Shown here piece by piece: positions 1 through 8,383 of a stretch of DNA of 64,000 nt. The stretch spans positions 124,001-188,000 of the forward strand of contig JACBXO010000004.1 in NCBI GenBank assembly GCA_015863195.1. The letters run 5' to 3'. A program made the position numbers and the translations under genes. This stretch comes from Aerococcaceae bacterium DSM 111022. GTDB lineage: Bacteria > Bacillota > Bacilli > Lactobacillales > Aerococcaceae. The notes beneath the pieces were generated by a model, which saw nothing but the letters and a program-made list of their open reading frames with translations, had not been told where the DNA came from and did no database searches. How positions within the stretch are numbered: position 1 is the first letter of the stretch; each line of letters begins with the position of its first letter.

Positions 1-1
1 T

Positions 2-73
2 TTTTCTGATTTCTTCCCAGATTCAGTCAAAGATACGATATTGAATGAATGGAGCAATCAATTTCTGAAGTAA
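2..73 (+). CDS. 3' end of a truncated gene, product unknown
   Basis: The second forward frame is open from the window edge to a TAA at 71-73 and encodes about 23 residues ending in WSNQFLK. A strong terminator hairpin follows 6 bp later, which supports this as the true end of a gene whose body lies outside the window. Too little is visible to name a family. Confidence 0.5.
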   Translation, partial: FSDFFPDSVKDTILNEWSNQFLK

Positions 74-79
74 CGCTTA

Positions 80-109
80 ACGCATCGTTTCCGTAACGAT
101 GCGTTTTTA
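80..109 (+). terminator. Rho-independent terminator of the truncated upstream gene
   Basis: Perfect 10-bp inverted repeat ACGCATCGTT (80-89) and AACGATGCGT (95-104) with a 5-nt loop, followed by a T run. It separates the upstream gene from the zinc operon. Confidence 0.85.
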
Positions 110-133
110 TTTAGTAAAATGTGTTAATTTCTA

Positions 134-162
134 TTGACAGAAAATAAATAATAACGTAACAT
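134..162 (+). promoter_or_regulatory. Promoter of adcA-adcC-adcB
   Basis: TTGACA (134-139), a 17-bp spacer and TAACAT (157-162). The expected transcription start near 169 falls inside the zinc-type operator at 165-187. Confidence 0.6.
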
Positions 163-164
163 TT

Positions 165-187
165 CAAATGGTAATGATTACTATTTA
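165..187 (+). promoter_or_regulatory. Zur-like (Fur-family) operator
   Basis: The dyad around GTAATGATTAC (171-181), flanked by AAATG and TATTTA, fits the Fur-family zinc box pattern TAATNATTA. It covers the predicted transcription start. The same core recurs at 36802-36826 before zinT. It does not resemble the MarR-type AdcR box (TTAACYRGTTAA) of streptococci, so the regulator is inferred to be a Zur/Fur-type protein; none is encoded in the window. Confidence 0.7.
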
Positions 188-205
188 ATGAAAAGGAGCG
201 AGAAA

Positions 206-1171
206 ATGAAAAAGTATCTAAAAGTAGTAACGATGTTAGCTGTTTTAATTTCAAGTTTAATATCTGGTGCAAGTATTAAAGCACAAAATAAAATCCAGGT
301 TAAAACAACTTTTTACCCAGTTTACTTTTTAGCATCACAAATTGCGGGAGATAAAGCAGATGTTACGATGTTATTAGACGGCGGAGAAGATGCCCATTCT
401 TATGAAGTGAGTGCACGTGACTCAGGCGAAGTCCAAGAATCAGATTTATTTATTTACCAAGACGATGAAATGGAATTTTTTGTTCAAGACTTGTTAACAT
501 TAATCGATACAACTGAAACAAAAGTCCAAGAATCAACGGAAGGTATTGAGTTATTATCTGGTTCAACAGATGGACATGACCACGAAGCAGATGAACATGA
601 AGAGCATGATCACGAAGAAGAGCACAATCACGACCACGACCATGAACATGGTCATGATCATTCTCACGAATATGATCCACATACATGGTTAGATCCTAAT
701 ACTTATGCAAAACAAGCCGAAAATGTCCGTGATGCGCTGATTGAAGTTGACCCTGATAATGAATCAGCTTATACAGAAAATACTGAGACATTAATCCAAG
801 AGTTGAATGCCTTAGATACTGAATATCAAGAAGGACTTCAAGATTTAGAAAATCGTACGATTGTTGTTCAACATGCAGCTTTTGGTTACTTAACGCATGC
901 TTATGATTTACAGCAAGAATCAATTGCTGGTCTATCGACAACACAAGAACCAAGTGCCGAAACTTTAGCAACAATGCAAGACTTTGTTAAAGAGCATGAT
1001 GTCAAAGTTATTTATGTTGACCCAATTGGTGATAATGCGATTTCTCAAACCGTAGCAAGTAGTAATGAAGCGGAATTAAAACCATTGAGTACATTAGAAG
1101 TTGTCCAAGATGGGGAAGATTACTTTTCAGTAATGCGTCAAAATTTAGAACAATTAAAGAGTAATCAATAA
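206..1171 (+). CDS. adcA: Zinc ABC transporter substrate-binding protein AdcA/ZnuA
   Basis: Captures Zn(II) outside the membrane for the AdcCB importer (cluster A-I binding protein family). The start is set at 206 because AAGGAGCG sits just upstream; the ATG at 188 lies on the operator edge. Residues 1-27 form a signal peptide ending SIKA-Q with no lipobox cysteine. Family histidines are present in DAHSYE (about residue 64), in DPHTWLDP (about 159) and near the QHAAFGY stretch. A His/Asp/Glu-rich loop covers about residues 122-154, as in zinc-specific members. The protein ends at about 321 residues and lacks the C-terminal ZinT domain fused to streptococcal AdcA; zinT is a separate gene at 36.8 kb. 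adcC follows after 69 bp. Confidence 0.93.
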   Translation: MKKYLKVVTMLAVLISSLISGASIKAQNKIQVKTTFYPVYFLASQIAGDKADVTMLLDGGEDAHSYEVSARDSGEVQESDLFIYQDDEMEFFVQDLLTLIDTTETKVQESTEGIELLSGSTDGHDHEADEHEEHDHEEEHNHDHDHEHGHDHSHEYDPHTWLDPNTYAKQAENVRDALIEVDPDNESAYTENTETLIQELNALDTEYQEGLQDLENRTIVVQHAAFGYLTHAYDLQQESIAGLSTTQEPSAETLATMQDFVKEHDVKVIYVDPIGDNAISQTVASSNEAELKPLSTLEVVQDGEDYFSVMRQNLEQLKSNQ

Positions 1172-1240
1172 ACTATTAATTTCAGAAAAATCTGCTAAAA
1201 TAGTAATGTTAAAAATATTAAAAAATAAAGGAGTGAGCGC

Positions 1241-1936
1241 GTGGATTTGATTAAGGTTCGTGATTTATCATTTTACTATGATAATGAAAAGGTATTGAAT
1301 GATGTTAATTTTGAACTGAAACCAGAAGAATTTGTCATTTTGACAGGTGAAAATGGGGCGGCGAAATCAACTCTCTTAAAAAATATCCTAGGCTTATTGA
1401 GTCCAGCGACTGGGACGGTTGAGATAAGTAAAAAGAACATTAAAGGAGAACCGTTATCCATTGGCTATGTTCCGCAAAATATTTCGGGATTTAATGCTGG
1501 TTTTCCTAGTACTGTTCAAAGATTCGTTGAATCGGGACGTTACCCTAGAGGACGTTGGTTCAAAAAGCTAGATGAAACTGATTATGAGCATGTTAAAAAG
1601 GCCTTGGAGTCTGTTGATATGCTCCAACATAAAGATAAATTAATTGGCGAATTATCTGGTGGACAGAAACAACGAATCAGTCTAGCGCGTGTTTTCTCAA
1701 TGGATCCTGACATATTTATACTAGATGAGCCTACAACGGGTATGGATGTCAAATCACGCCGCTCATTTTATCGTTTGCTACAACATTTATGTAGAAAACA
1801 TGGCAAATCAATTTTAATGGTAACGCATGTTGATTCAGAAATGGAAGGCTTTTATGACCGCGAGGTTCGTTTAATTAGAGAGGAGGGTGTGCCATGGAGA
1901 TGCTTCAGTATGACTTCATCCAGCGCGCATTCGTAG
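1241..1936 (+). CDS. adcC: Zinc ABC transporter ATP-binding protein AdcC
   Basis: Cytoplasmic ATPase that powers zinc import with AdcA and AdcB. It starts at GTG 1241, placed 7 nt after AAGGAG. The Walker A is GENGAAKST, with Ala in place of the usual Gly before Lys; the same GAAK form is known in streptococcal AdcC, so this is a family trait and not damage. The signature is LSGGQKQR, Walker B is DIFILDEPTTG, and the switch histidine lies in MVTHVD. Length (231 aa) is normal. The 3' end overlaps adcB by 43 bp in another frame, indicating translational coupling. Confidence 0.92.
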   Translation: MDLIKVRDLSFYYDNEKVLNDVNFELKPEEFVILTGENGAAKSTLLKNILGLLSPATGTVEISKKNIKGEPLSIGYVPQNISGFNAGFPSTVQRFVESGRYPRGRWFKKLDETDYEHVKKALESVDMLQHKDKLIGELSGGQKQRISLARVFSMDPDIFILDEPTTGMDVKSRRSFYRLLQHLCRKHGKSILMVTHVDSEMEGFYDREVRLIREEGVPWRCFSMTSSSAHS

Positions 1937-2724
1937 CAGGGGCTGCGATGTCACTTATTACCCCTATTTTAGGACTACTCTTAATTTTACGAAGACAGTC
2001 ACTCTTATCTGATACCCTTTCGCATATCTCATTAACAGGGGTAGCATTAGGCATGTTATTACAGTGGAACCCAACGGTTGCGACATTGATTGTTGTTGTC
2101 ATTGCATCAGTGTTGATTGAATATTTACGCGTAGCTTACCGAAATTTTTCGGAATTATCCGTTGCGATTATGATGTCTGCGGGAATGGCCTTAGCCTTGA
2201 TACTAGCCAGTTTTAGTCCAAATCAGGCGAACTTTAAACTCGATCAATATTTATTTGGATCAATTATTTTAATTTCACCTGAAGAAGTAACACTTTTATG
2301 GGCGTTAGCAATTATTGTGATTGTTTTATATGTTATCTTCAAAAAGCCATTATATGTCATGAGTTTCGATGAAGATACTGCATTCACTGCCGGTCTGCCG
2401 GTGCGTATGATGTCAATTATCTTCTCAGTTATTACTGGAGTAGCCATCAGTATTATGATGCCAATTGTCGGAGCGTTACTGGTATCTGCATTAATTGTCA
2501 TCCCATCAGCTACTGCCATCAAGATTTCGAAAAGCTTTTCTCAAGCGATTATCATCGGAGTAGTCATTAATATCATTGGAATATTTACAGGGATTACAGC
2601 ATCCTTTTACTTTGACACACCTCCTGGAGCGTCAATAACGATGAATTTCATCATTATCTTTATTCTTGTGTCAGGTGGAACACAATTTTCAATCTGGTTA
2701 AAAAATAAAATGAATCATAAATAA
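1894..2724 (+). CDS. adcB: Zinc ABC transporter permease AdcB
   Basis: Integral membrane permease of the ABC-3 (ZnuB/TroC/MntB) family; forms the zinc channel with AdcC. The 276 residues contain about eight hydrophobic segments, and the segment with GALLVSALIVIPSATA is the conserved ABC-3 stretch. The ATG at 1894 follows AGGAGGG and lies inside the end of adcC. It is the last gene of the zinc operon, and a bidirectional terminator follows. Confidence 0.92.
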   Translation: MEMLQYDFIQRAFVAGAAMSLITPILGLLLILRRQSLLSDTLSHISLTGVALGMLLQWNPTVATLIVVVIASVLIEYLRVAYRNFSELSVAIMMSAGMALALILASFSPNQANFKLDQYLFGSIILISPEEVTLLWALAIIVIVLYVIFKKPLYVMSFDEDTAFTAGLPVRMMSIIFSVITGVAISIMMPIVGALLVSALIVIPSATAIKISKSFSQAIIIGVVINIIGIFTGITASFYFDTPPGASITMNFIIIFILVSGGTQFSIWLKNKMNHK

Positions 2725-2730
2725 AATAAA

Positions 2731-2773
2731 CGTCATAATCTAAGGGAACTCCCCAGATTATGACGCTTTTTTT
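2731..2773. terminator. Bidirectional terminator between adcB and the convergent esterase
   Basis: Perfect 11-bp arms CGTCATAATCT (2731-2741) and AGATTATGACG (2755-2765) followed by seven T; an A-rich stretch on the other side lets it serve the minus-strand gene too. Confidence 0.85.
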
Positions 2774-2776
2774 ATA

Positions 2777-3706
2777 TTAATTTTGAAAATGCGAATCGAG
2801 GGAAATATGACGAGTTAACCATGCCTCAACATCACGCAACCAATGATTTGCTTGATTGTTTAATTGATCACGTGCATTGGCACTTGCGTAATTTGCGGTA
2901 GATAAACCATGGACCCCTTCTTCATAAACATGCATTTCAAAAGGAACCCCTTCACGTGCTAGGCTAACAGCCATTTGAGCTGTATCTTGAGGGTTAACGA
3001 CTTTATCCTCACTTGTTGCCCATAAAAACGTAGGTGGTGTTTTCTTTGTCACAGCATTAACCGGTGATAATTTTTGGAGGTCTTCATTTGATGCCATGCT
3101 TTGTCCAGTTGTTGCTAGTAGCAATTTGTTAGCAAGTTCCAACTCTTGTGGGTCTTCACTACGGTAAGATTCAGCCATAGCATATTCAAGATCCAGTAAA
3201 CCATACCCACTAATTAAAAAGGCAGGTTGTAAAGCTTGTTTCTTTAATTGTGTGGCATTTTGAATAATTGATTTATGCCAGTGCGTTGCATACATACTAG
3301 CATTATGACCACCCGCTGAGAAACCACATAAACCGATTGCTTGTGAATCGACATTCCATTCATTACTATAACTATGAATTAATTCAAATGCCATCGCAAT
3401 TTCAATCATCGGTTGAGGGAATATTTTATCTGGATCTGGATTAATATCTGCATTTGGTTTAATTTTATCTTTGGTTCCAAAATAAGTAGAATATCTAAGG
3501 ACTGCCGCATGATAACCCATCGCATTAAATGCTAAAGCAATCGGCTCAGCTTCACGGTCCGAACAATATAAATACCCTCCACCCGGACAAATTAAAACCA
3601 GTGGACGCTGTGCTCCATTTAAAATTTCAGAGGTAGGTTCAAGTAAATAAGTAGTTAATGAGACGTCTTTACGATCGTCATATAAATAAAATGTCTCGTG
3701 CTTCAT
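2777..3706 (-). CDS. Alpha/beta hydrolase, acetyl-esterase-like
   Basis: Cytoplasmic alpha/beta-hydrolase of about 309 residues without a signal peptide. The oxyanion-hole region reads CPGGGY in place of the HGGG of hormone-sensitive-lipase types. The nucleophile elbow is GFSAGG with Ser as catalytic base. A late Asp in ATSEDKVVNP and a His in EGVHGLS complete a plausible triad. This pattern suits small-ester or acetylated-sugar esterases (BD-FAE/Axe-like group); the substrate cannot be read from sequence. A good AGGAGG lies upstream of the start. It stands alone, convergent with adcB and divergent from nnrD. Confidence 0.75.
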   Translation of the reverse strand: MKHETFYLYDDRKDVSLTTYLLEPTSEILNGAQRPLVLICPGGGYLYCSDREAEPIALAFNAMGYHAAVLRYSTYFGTKDKIKPNADINPDPDKIFPQPMIEIAMAFELIHSYSNEWNVDSQAIGLCGFSAGGHNASMYATHWHKSIIQNATQLKKQALQPAFLISGYGLLDLEYAMAESYRSEDPQELELANKLLLATTGQSMASNEDLQKLSPVNAVTKKTPPTFLWATSEDKVVNPQDTAQMAVSLAREGVPFEMHVYEEGVHGLSTANYASANARDQLNNQANHWLRDVEAWLTRHISLDSHFQN

Positions 3707-3803
3707 GTAATTCCTCCTAATATTAATTATAATGAGTGTATCAGAAACTTAAGCAGTATGTTAATAATATCACTTAAAAATATAAATAGAAAAAGGTGTC
3801 CTC

Positions 3804-4658
3804 ATGGAATATATAACCAAAGAGAAAGTTATCGACTGGCTACCAATTCGTCATTCAAAAACATATAAAAATAAGCTAGGACATGTCCTAATCATTGCAG
3901 GAAATGAAAATAAAGGGGGTGCCGCCATCATGTCTGCCCTCAGCGCCCTCCAAAGTGGAGCGGGACTCGTAACAGTCGCAACCTCCCCTAACAACCAAAC
4001 GGCTCTTCAAACACACGCACCTGAAGCGATGTCTATCAATTTAAACGAAACCGACGAAATCACTAAAAACCTGGCTACAGTCAACACAATTGTCATCGGA
4101 CCAGGACTAGGACTAGACAAACGAGCGGAAAGTATGGTTCAACGAGTCTTAACCAACTCCGAACCAAGTCAGACAGTCATACTAGACGCGGATGCCCTAA
4201 CCCTATATAGTAAGAAAATGAATGAATGGCGAGGCCTATCAAAAGCCAAGTTAATCATGACGCCCCATGCAGGTGAATGGGAACGTATTATGGGGGTAGA
4301 GCTTAATGCAGTAAAAGAAGAATCTGAGTTGATTTACTTCGCAAATCATCATCAAGCCACCCTCATAGCCAAAGGGGCGCCCACCCGTGTTATTACAAGT
4401 GATACCATCTATGAAAATACCTCAGGAAATCCCAGTCAAGCGACAGGGGGTATGGGAGACACGTTGACAGGTATTATAGCAAGTCTAGTTGGCCAATTTG
4501 ATGAAGACGATTATAATGAAGCAATACTTTCTGCTGTCTATATCCATTCATATACCGCAGATATCTTAGCCGAAACGCATTATGTCACGCTTCCAACTCT
4601 AGTGTCCAAACATTATCCGATTGTCATGAGACAGTTGATAGATGCTAAGGATGATTAA
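3804..4658 (+). CDS. nnrD: ADP-dependent NAD(P)H-hydrate dehydratase
   Basis: Repairs hydrated NADH/NADPH; belongs to the YjeF C-terminal, ribokinase-like family. Visible signatures are GGAAIMSALSALQSGAGLV near the N-terminus, TPHAGEWERIMG in the middle and GNPSQATGGMGDTLTG near the C-terminus, where the GMGD loop carries the nucleotide-site Asp. Length (284 aa) matches stand-alone dehydratases; the partner epimerase domain NnrE is not fused and is not in the window. Codon use looks richer in C-ending codons than in the genes around it. A palindromic terminator follows. Confidence 0.9.
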   Translation: MEYITKEKVIDWLPIRHSKTYKNKLGHVLIIAGNENKGGAAIMSALSALQSGAGLVTVATSPNNQTALQTHAPEAMSINLNETDEITKNLATVNTIVIGPGLGLDKRAESMVQRVLTNSEPSQTVILDADALTLYSKKMNEWRGLSKAKLIMTPHAGEWERIMGVELNAVKEESELIYFANHHQATLIAKGAPTRVITSDTIYENTSGNPSQATGGMGDTLTGIIASLVGQFDEDDYNEAILSAVYIHSYTADILAETHYVTLPTLVSKHYPIVMRQLIDAKDD

Positions 4659-4670
4659 TACCAGATAACA

Positions 4671-4698
4671 CAAAAAGGGCTCATGCAGAGCCCTTTTG
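4671..4698. terminator. Bidirectional terminator between nnrD and exonuclease III
   Basis: Perfect 10-bp arms AAAAGGGCTC (4673-4682) and GAGCCCTTTT (4688-4697), with A and T tracts built into the arms so it can work on both strands. Confidence 0.85.
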
Positions 4699-4715
4699 TA
4701 AGTTTATGAATTTAA

Positions 4716-5543
4716 TTAAAAATCTAATTCTAATAGAATCGGCGTATGATCTTGGCGAGTACCTGAATCAATCATTTCGGATTTAAGTACTTGCCCTTTA
4801 ATACGGTCACTTACTAAGAAATAATCAATTCTCCAACCAGAGTTATTGATTTTACTTGTCTTAGCAATTTGACTCCACCAAGTATACACTCCTTCAACGT
4901 CCCCATGTATGTGACGGAATGTATCAATGAAACCACGGTTAAGTAAGTTCGTAAACCCCTCACGCTCTTCATTTGTAAAACCAGCTGAACGACGATTATT
5001 ATTAGGATGGGCTAAGTCAATTTCATGATGTGCTACATTAAAGTCTCCCGTTGCAATAACAGGCTTCTTAGCATCTAATTCTGCTAGATAATCGGCATAT
5101 TGGCGGTCCCATTCTTGACGTAACTCTAAACGAGCTAAACCACGACCAGCATTTGGTGTATAAACTTGAGTGACAAAGAAATCATCAAACTCTAAAGTCA
5201 TGATGCGCCCCTCATGATCCATTGTGTCAGGTGCATTGATTTCTGGACGCGTAATTTCTGGATTTAAATGCTCACGAACTAAGAACATTGTCCCAGCATA
5301 ACCTTTACGAGCGGGTTCAACTGAGCTTGTCCAATGAATTTTATAATGTGGAACACGCTCTTCTAAAATTTGTAAATGTTTTTTTGTAGGTCCTTTAGCC
5401 GATAATTTGGTCTCTTGAATCGCAATGATATCTGGATGGTAGTTGTCGATTGTTTCTAATACTGCTCTTGATAACTGTGCGCGAGCAGAATCACTCGTTA
5501 GTGCAGCGTTAAATGAATCGATATTCCAAGAAATGATTTTCAT
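4716..5543 (-). CDS. exoA: Exodeoxyribonuclease III (AP endonuclease)
   Basis: Cuts at abasic sites and degrades duplex DNA from 3' ends in base-excision repair. The endonuclease/exonuclease/phosphatase fold is clear: ISWNID at the N-terminus with the metal-site Asn, QETKLS with the metal-site Glu, a central GDFNVAH, a SGWRIDYF block, and a C-terminal DHTPILLEL with the catalytic His. The size of 275 residues is normal. The start has AGGAGG just upstream on the minus strand. It is monocistronic and convergent with nnrD. Confidence 0.92.
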   Translation of the reverse strand: MKIISWNIDSFNAALTSDSARAQLSRAVLETIDNYHPDIIAIQETKLSAKGPTKKHLQILEERVPHYKIHWTSSVEPARKGYAGTMFLVREHLNPEITRPEINAPDTMDHEGRIMTLEFDDFFVTQVYTPNAGRGLARLELRQEWDRQYADYLAELDAKKPVIATGDFNVAHHEIDLAHPNNNRRSAGFTNEEREGFTNLLNRGFIDTFRHIHGDVEGVYTWWSQIAKTSKINNSGWRIDYFLVSDRIKGQVLKSEMIDSGTRQDHTPILLELDF

Positions 5544-5704
5544 GAATATTCCTCCTGTTTTCTGATGTTTCTAGTTTAACAAAGAGAAACTAAATTGTCT
5601 TGTTTTGAAAATTAAAAACGCATATCGTACACCCCTGAAATTCTTTTTAAAAAGTAGCCAGTAAGATTGAATATCTGCCGTTTTTAAGTTAAAGTATAGA
5701 GAGC

Positions 5705-5722
5705 GTGAAACAAATGTTTCAC
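5705..5722. promoter_or_regulatory. Palindrome made of everted parS half-sites
   Basis: The 18-bp dyad GTGAAACA-AA-TGTTTCAC lies 20 bp before rsmG. Consensus parS (TGTTTCACGTGAAACA) holds the same two half-sites in the opposite order. It sits in the leader of rsmG-parA-parB. Whether ParB or another regulator binds it is unknown. Confidence 0.45.
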
Positions 5723-5741
5723 AGAGGAAGGGGCCAGTAAA

Positions 5742-6464
5742 ATGACATTTGAAGAATTTATCCAAGCGCTTAAAGTAAAAGGGATTAATCTAAGTGAGTC
5801 ACAACTTGCACAGTATGAATTATATTACAAAATGTTGGTTGACTGGAATGAGCGTGTAAACTTAACTGCCATTACTGACCAAGAAGAAGTTTACTTGAAA
5901 CATTTTTATGACTCAATGATGCCGTTATGGGTAGAAGAGCTTGATTTAAATAATAAAACATTAATTGATATTGGGGCAGGCGCAGGATTCCCAAGTATAC
6001 CAATTTTAATTGCTAATCCAACCATGCATGTAACGATTGTTGATTCTTTAAATAAACGCATCAATTTCTTGAAAGAATTAACAGACGCACTTAACTTATC
6101 AGATAGAGTTAATTTAGTTCATGGACGCGCTGAAGACGTCGGTCAAGATAAACAGTACCGAGGTAAATTTGAAATTGCAACAGCTCGTGCCGTTGCGAAT
6201 ATGAATGTTTTATCAGAGTATTGTATGCCAATGGTAGCTAAAGGTGGTTATTTTGTTGCATTGAAAGGTGCTAAAGCACAAGAAGAAGTTGATGCAGCTA
6301 AAGGTGCCATTTCAACTTTAGGTGGAAAAATCGAACATGTACATACAGAAGAATTACCTGGAGATGAGGGTGAACGTTCAGTCGTATTAATTAAGAAAAC
6401 ATTGGATACACCGAATAAATACCCGCGTAAAGCAGGAAAACCAACCAAACAACCAATTAAGTAA
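5742..6464 (+). CDS. rsmG: 16S rRNA (guanine-527-N7)-methyltransferase RsmG
   Basis: Methylates N7 of G527 of 16S rRNA using S-adenosylmethionine. The SAM-binding motif LIDIGAGAGFPSIP lies at about residues 73-86, preceded by the GidB-type N-terminus ending in VNLTAI. The ATAR motif (ATARAVA) is present in the second half. Length is 240 aa, with a basic C-terminal tail. In many Firmicutes rsmG sits next to parA/parB near the replication origin, as here; parA begins 20 bp later. Confidence 0.95.
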   Translation: MTFEEFIQALKVKGINLSESQLAQYELYYKMLVDWNERVNLTAITDQEEVYLKHFYDSMMPLWVEELDLNNKTLIDIGAGAGFPSIPILIANPTMHVTIVDSLNKRINFLKELTDALNLSDRVNLVHGRAEDVGQDKQYRGKFEIATARAVANMNVLSEYCMPMVAKGGYFVALKGAKAQEEVDAAKGAISTLGGKIEHVHTEELPGDEGERSVVLIKKTLDTPNKYPRKAGKPTKQPIK

Positions 6465-6484
6465 CCAAAGGAGGAAGCAAACGA

Positions 6485-7252
6485 ATGGGCAAAGTGATTG
6501 CAGTGGGTAATCAAAAAGGTGGCGTAGGGAAAACGACGACCACAGTCAATTTGGGTGCCGCACTGGCATATTTAGGTAAGAAAACATTAGTTGTCGACTC
6601 AGATTCCCAAGGGAATGCCACTAGTGGTCTAGGAACTGCCCGCGGCGATGTTGATTTGAGTTTATATGATGTCTTAATCGACGAAGAATCAATTGCAGAT
6701 GCGATTCTACCCACTACGCGTGATAATTTATTTATTGTGCCTTCGAATATTCAATTAGCCGCCGCCGAATTGGAATTAGTCAATGTTCCAAAACGTGAAT
6801 ACCGTTTAAAGGAAGCCATTGATTTAATTAAAGATGACTTTGATTATGTTTTAATTGATTGCCCTCCTTCTTTAGGACAACTATCAATTAATGCATTTAC
6901 AGCAAGTGATACTATCTTAATTCCGGTTCAAGCAGAATACTACGCTTTAGAGGGATTAACGCAATTATTAAATACGATCCGTTTAGTACAACGCAACTTT
7001 AACCGTCATTTCCGAATTGAAGGCGTGTTAATCACGATGTTAGACGCACGAACAAATTTAGGTTTTGAAGTAGTCGAAGAAGTGAAGAAATACTTCCAAG
7101 AGAAGGTTTATGACACAATGATTCCACGAAATATTCGCCTTTCTGAGGCGCCGTCTTATGGTTTATCAATCATTGATTATGATAATAAATCAAGAGGTGC
7201 ACAGAAGTATATTGAATTGGCAAAGGAAGTGATAGACAGTGGCGAAGAATAA
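6485..7252 (+). CDS. parA: Chromosome-partitioning ATPase ParA (Soj)
   Basis: ParA/MinD-type ATPase that works with ParB in origin segregation and replication control. The deviant Walker A NQKGGVGKTTTTVN is at about residues 8-21, the Walker B-like IDCPPSLG at about 125, and the ATP-proximal QAEYYALEG loop follows. Length (255 aa) and the absence of an N-terminal DNA-binding domain mark the chromosomal Soj type. AAAGGAGGAAG precedes the ATG. It overlaps parB by 14 bp. Confidence 0.95.
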   Translation: MGKVIAVGNQKGGVGKTTTTVNLGAALAYLGKKTLVVDSDSQGNATSGLGTARGDVDLSLYDVLIDEESIADAILPTTRDNLFIVPSNIQLAAAELELVNVPKREYRLKEAIDLIKDDFDYVLIDCPPSLGQLSINAFTASDTILIPVQAEYYALEGLTQLLNTIRLVQRNFNRHFRIEGVLITMLDARTNLGFEVVEEVKKYFQEKVYDTMIPRNIRLSEAPSYGLSIIDYDNKSRGAQKYIELAKEVIDSGEE

Positions 7253-8138
7253 TACACCCAAAAAACGCGGTGGTTTAGGACGTGGCATGGAGGCTCTTTT
7301 TTCCAATTATGAAGAAACTCCGAGTGAAAATGAAGTGGTTGAAGAAATTGCATTAGACGAGATTAGACCGAATCCTTATCAACCACGAAAAATTTTCGAC
7401 GAAGATGCGTTGAAGGAATTATCAGAATCCATTAAACAATCCGGCGTATTTCAACCAGTTATTTTAAGACAATCAACAATTAAAGGGTATGAATTAATCG
7501 CAGGTGAGCGACGTGTTCGAGCAAGTCGTTTAGCAGGTAAGACTACGATCCCAGCCATTGTTCGTCAAATGGATGAGGAACAAATGATTGAAATCGCGGT
7601 CGTTGAGAACTTACAACGTGAAGACTTAAGCCCATTAGAAGAGGCGGAAGCCTACCAAATTTTAATGGAGAAATTAGACTTAACTCAAGCCGATGTTGCT
7701 GAACGTATTGGTAAGAGCCGTCCATATATTGCGAACTATTTAAGATTATTGCAATTACCAGAAGCCATTAAAAAGATGGTCAATGACGAACAATTATCAA
7801 TGGGGCAAGCAAGAACCATTTTAGGATTAAAAGACAAAGATCAACAAATTGCTTTAGCTAAAAAAGTGATTCAAGGACAATTAACCGTCCGTCAATTGGA
7901 AGAATTAGTTCAAGAAATGAACCAAGCAGGGGAATTAAAACCCAAAGCGAAAGATCCTGAGAAAGCAAACAAACCACAAAAGCCAGCTTTATACCGTGAT
8001 ATGGAGAACCAAATGGAGGAATACTTTGGTACAACCACAACGATCAATCAAAGGGGCAAACGTGGTAAAATTGAAATTGAATTTATGTCAGAATCAGACT
8101 TGATCCGTATTTTAGATCTATTAAATATTCAATTATAA
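7239..8138 (+). CDS. parB: Chromosome-partitioning protein ParB (Spo0J)
   Basis: CTP-dependent DNA clamp that binds parS and spreads. It starts at GTG 7239 inside the end of parA. Visible parts in order: basic RGGLGRGMEAL tail for ParA contact, IRPNPYQPR, the CTP-pocket motif GERRVRA (about residue 90), ENLQREDLSPLEEAEAY, a helix-turn-helix in TQADVAERIGKSRPYIANYLRLL, and a C-terminal dimerisation segment. Length (299 aa) is normal. The only parS-like sequence noticed nearby is the everted palindrome at 5705-5722. Confidence 0.95.
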   Translation: MAKNNTPKKRGGLGRGMEALFSNYEETPSENEVVEEIALDEIRPNPYQPRKIFDEDALKELSESIKQSGVFQPVILRQSTIKGYELIAGERRVRASRLAGKTTIPAIVRQMDEEQMIEIAVVENLQREDLSPLEEAEAYQILMEKLDLTQADVAERIGKSRPYIANYLRLLQLPEAIKKMVNDEQLSMGQARTILGLKDKDQQIALAKKVIQGQLTVRQLEELVQEMNQAGELKPKAKDPEKANKPQKPALYRDMENQMEEYFGTTTTINQRGKRGKIEIEFMSESDLIRILDLLNIQL

Positions 8139-8152
8139 TCATGGAGGATAAC

Positions 8153-8353
8153 ATGACGACAAAAGAATACGATAAATTAGATATAGTAGAAATGAAAAAG
8201 CCACATGCTTGTGGCGCAAATGAATGGCAAATTATCCGTATGGGGATGGATATCCGTATCCAATGCCAAAATTGCGACCATATCGTGACAATGACTAGAC
8301 GTGACTTTGAGAAGAAGTTAAAGAAAATGATCACGAAACACGAAGAAGCATAA
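8153..8353 (+). CDS. DUF951 family protein (YyzM-like)
   Basis: Small protein of 66 residues. The start is placed at ATG 8153 because GGAGG (8144-8148) lies 4 nt upstream; the in-frame ATG at 8141 would sit before this site. Family features are the CGANEW block and a CQNC pair that could hold a metal, followed by a basic tail. In related Firmicutes this family sits between parB and ychF, as here. Function is unknown. Confidence 0.85.
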   Translation: MTTKEYDKLDIVEMKKPHACGANEWQIIRMGMDIRIQCQNCDHIVTMTRRDFEKKLKKMITKHEEA

Positions 8354-8383
8354 TAAATTTATATAAAGAAAGTAGAGTGTGAA

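Noticed and set aside
450-974. Antisense frames over adcA, one rich in His/Arg
   Set aside because: Mirror of the His-rich loop of AdcA; no ribosome binding site and full overlap with a certain gene.
1340-1375. Damaged Walker A in AdcC (GENGAAKST)
   Set aside because: The Ala form is usual in streptococcal AdcC, so it is a family feature and not a mutation.
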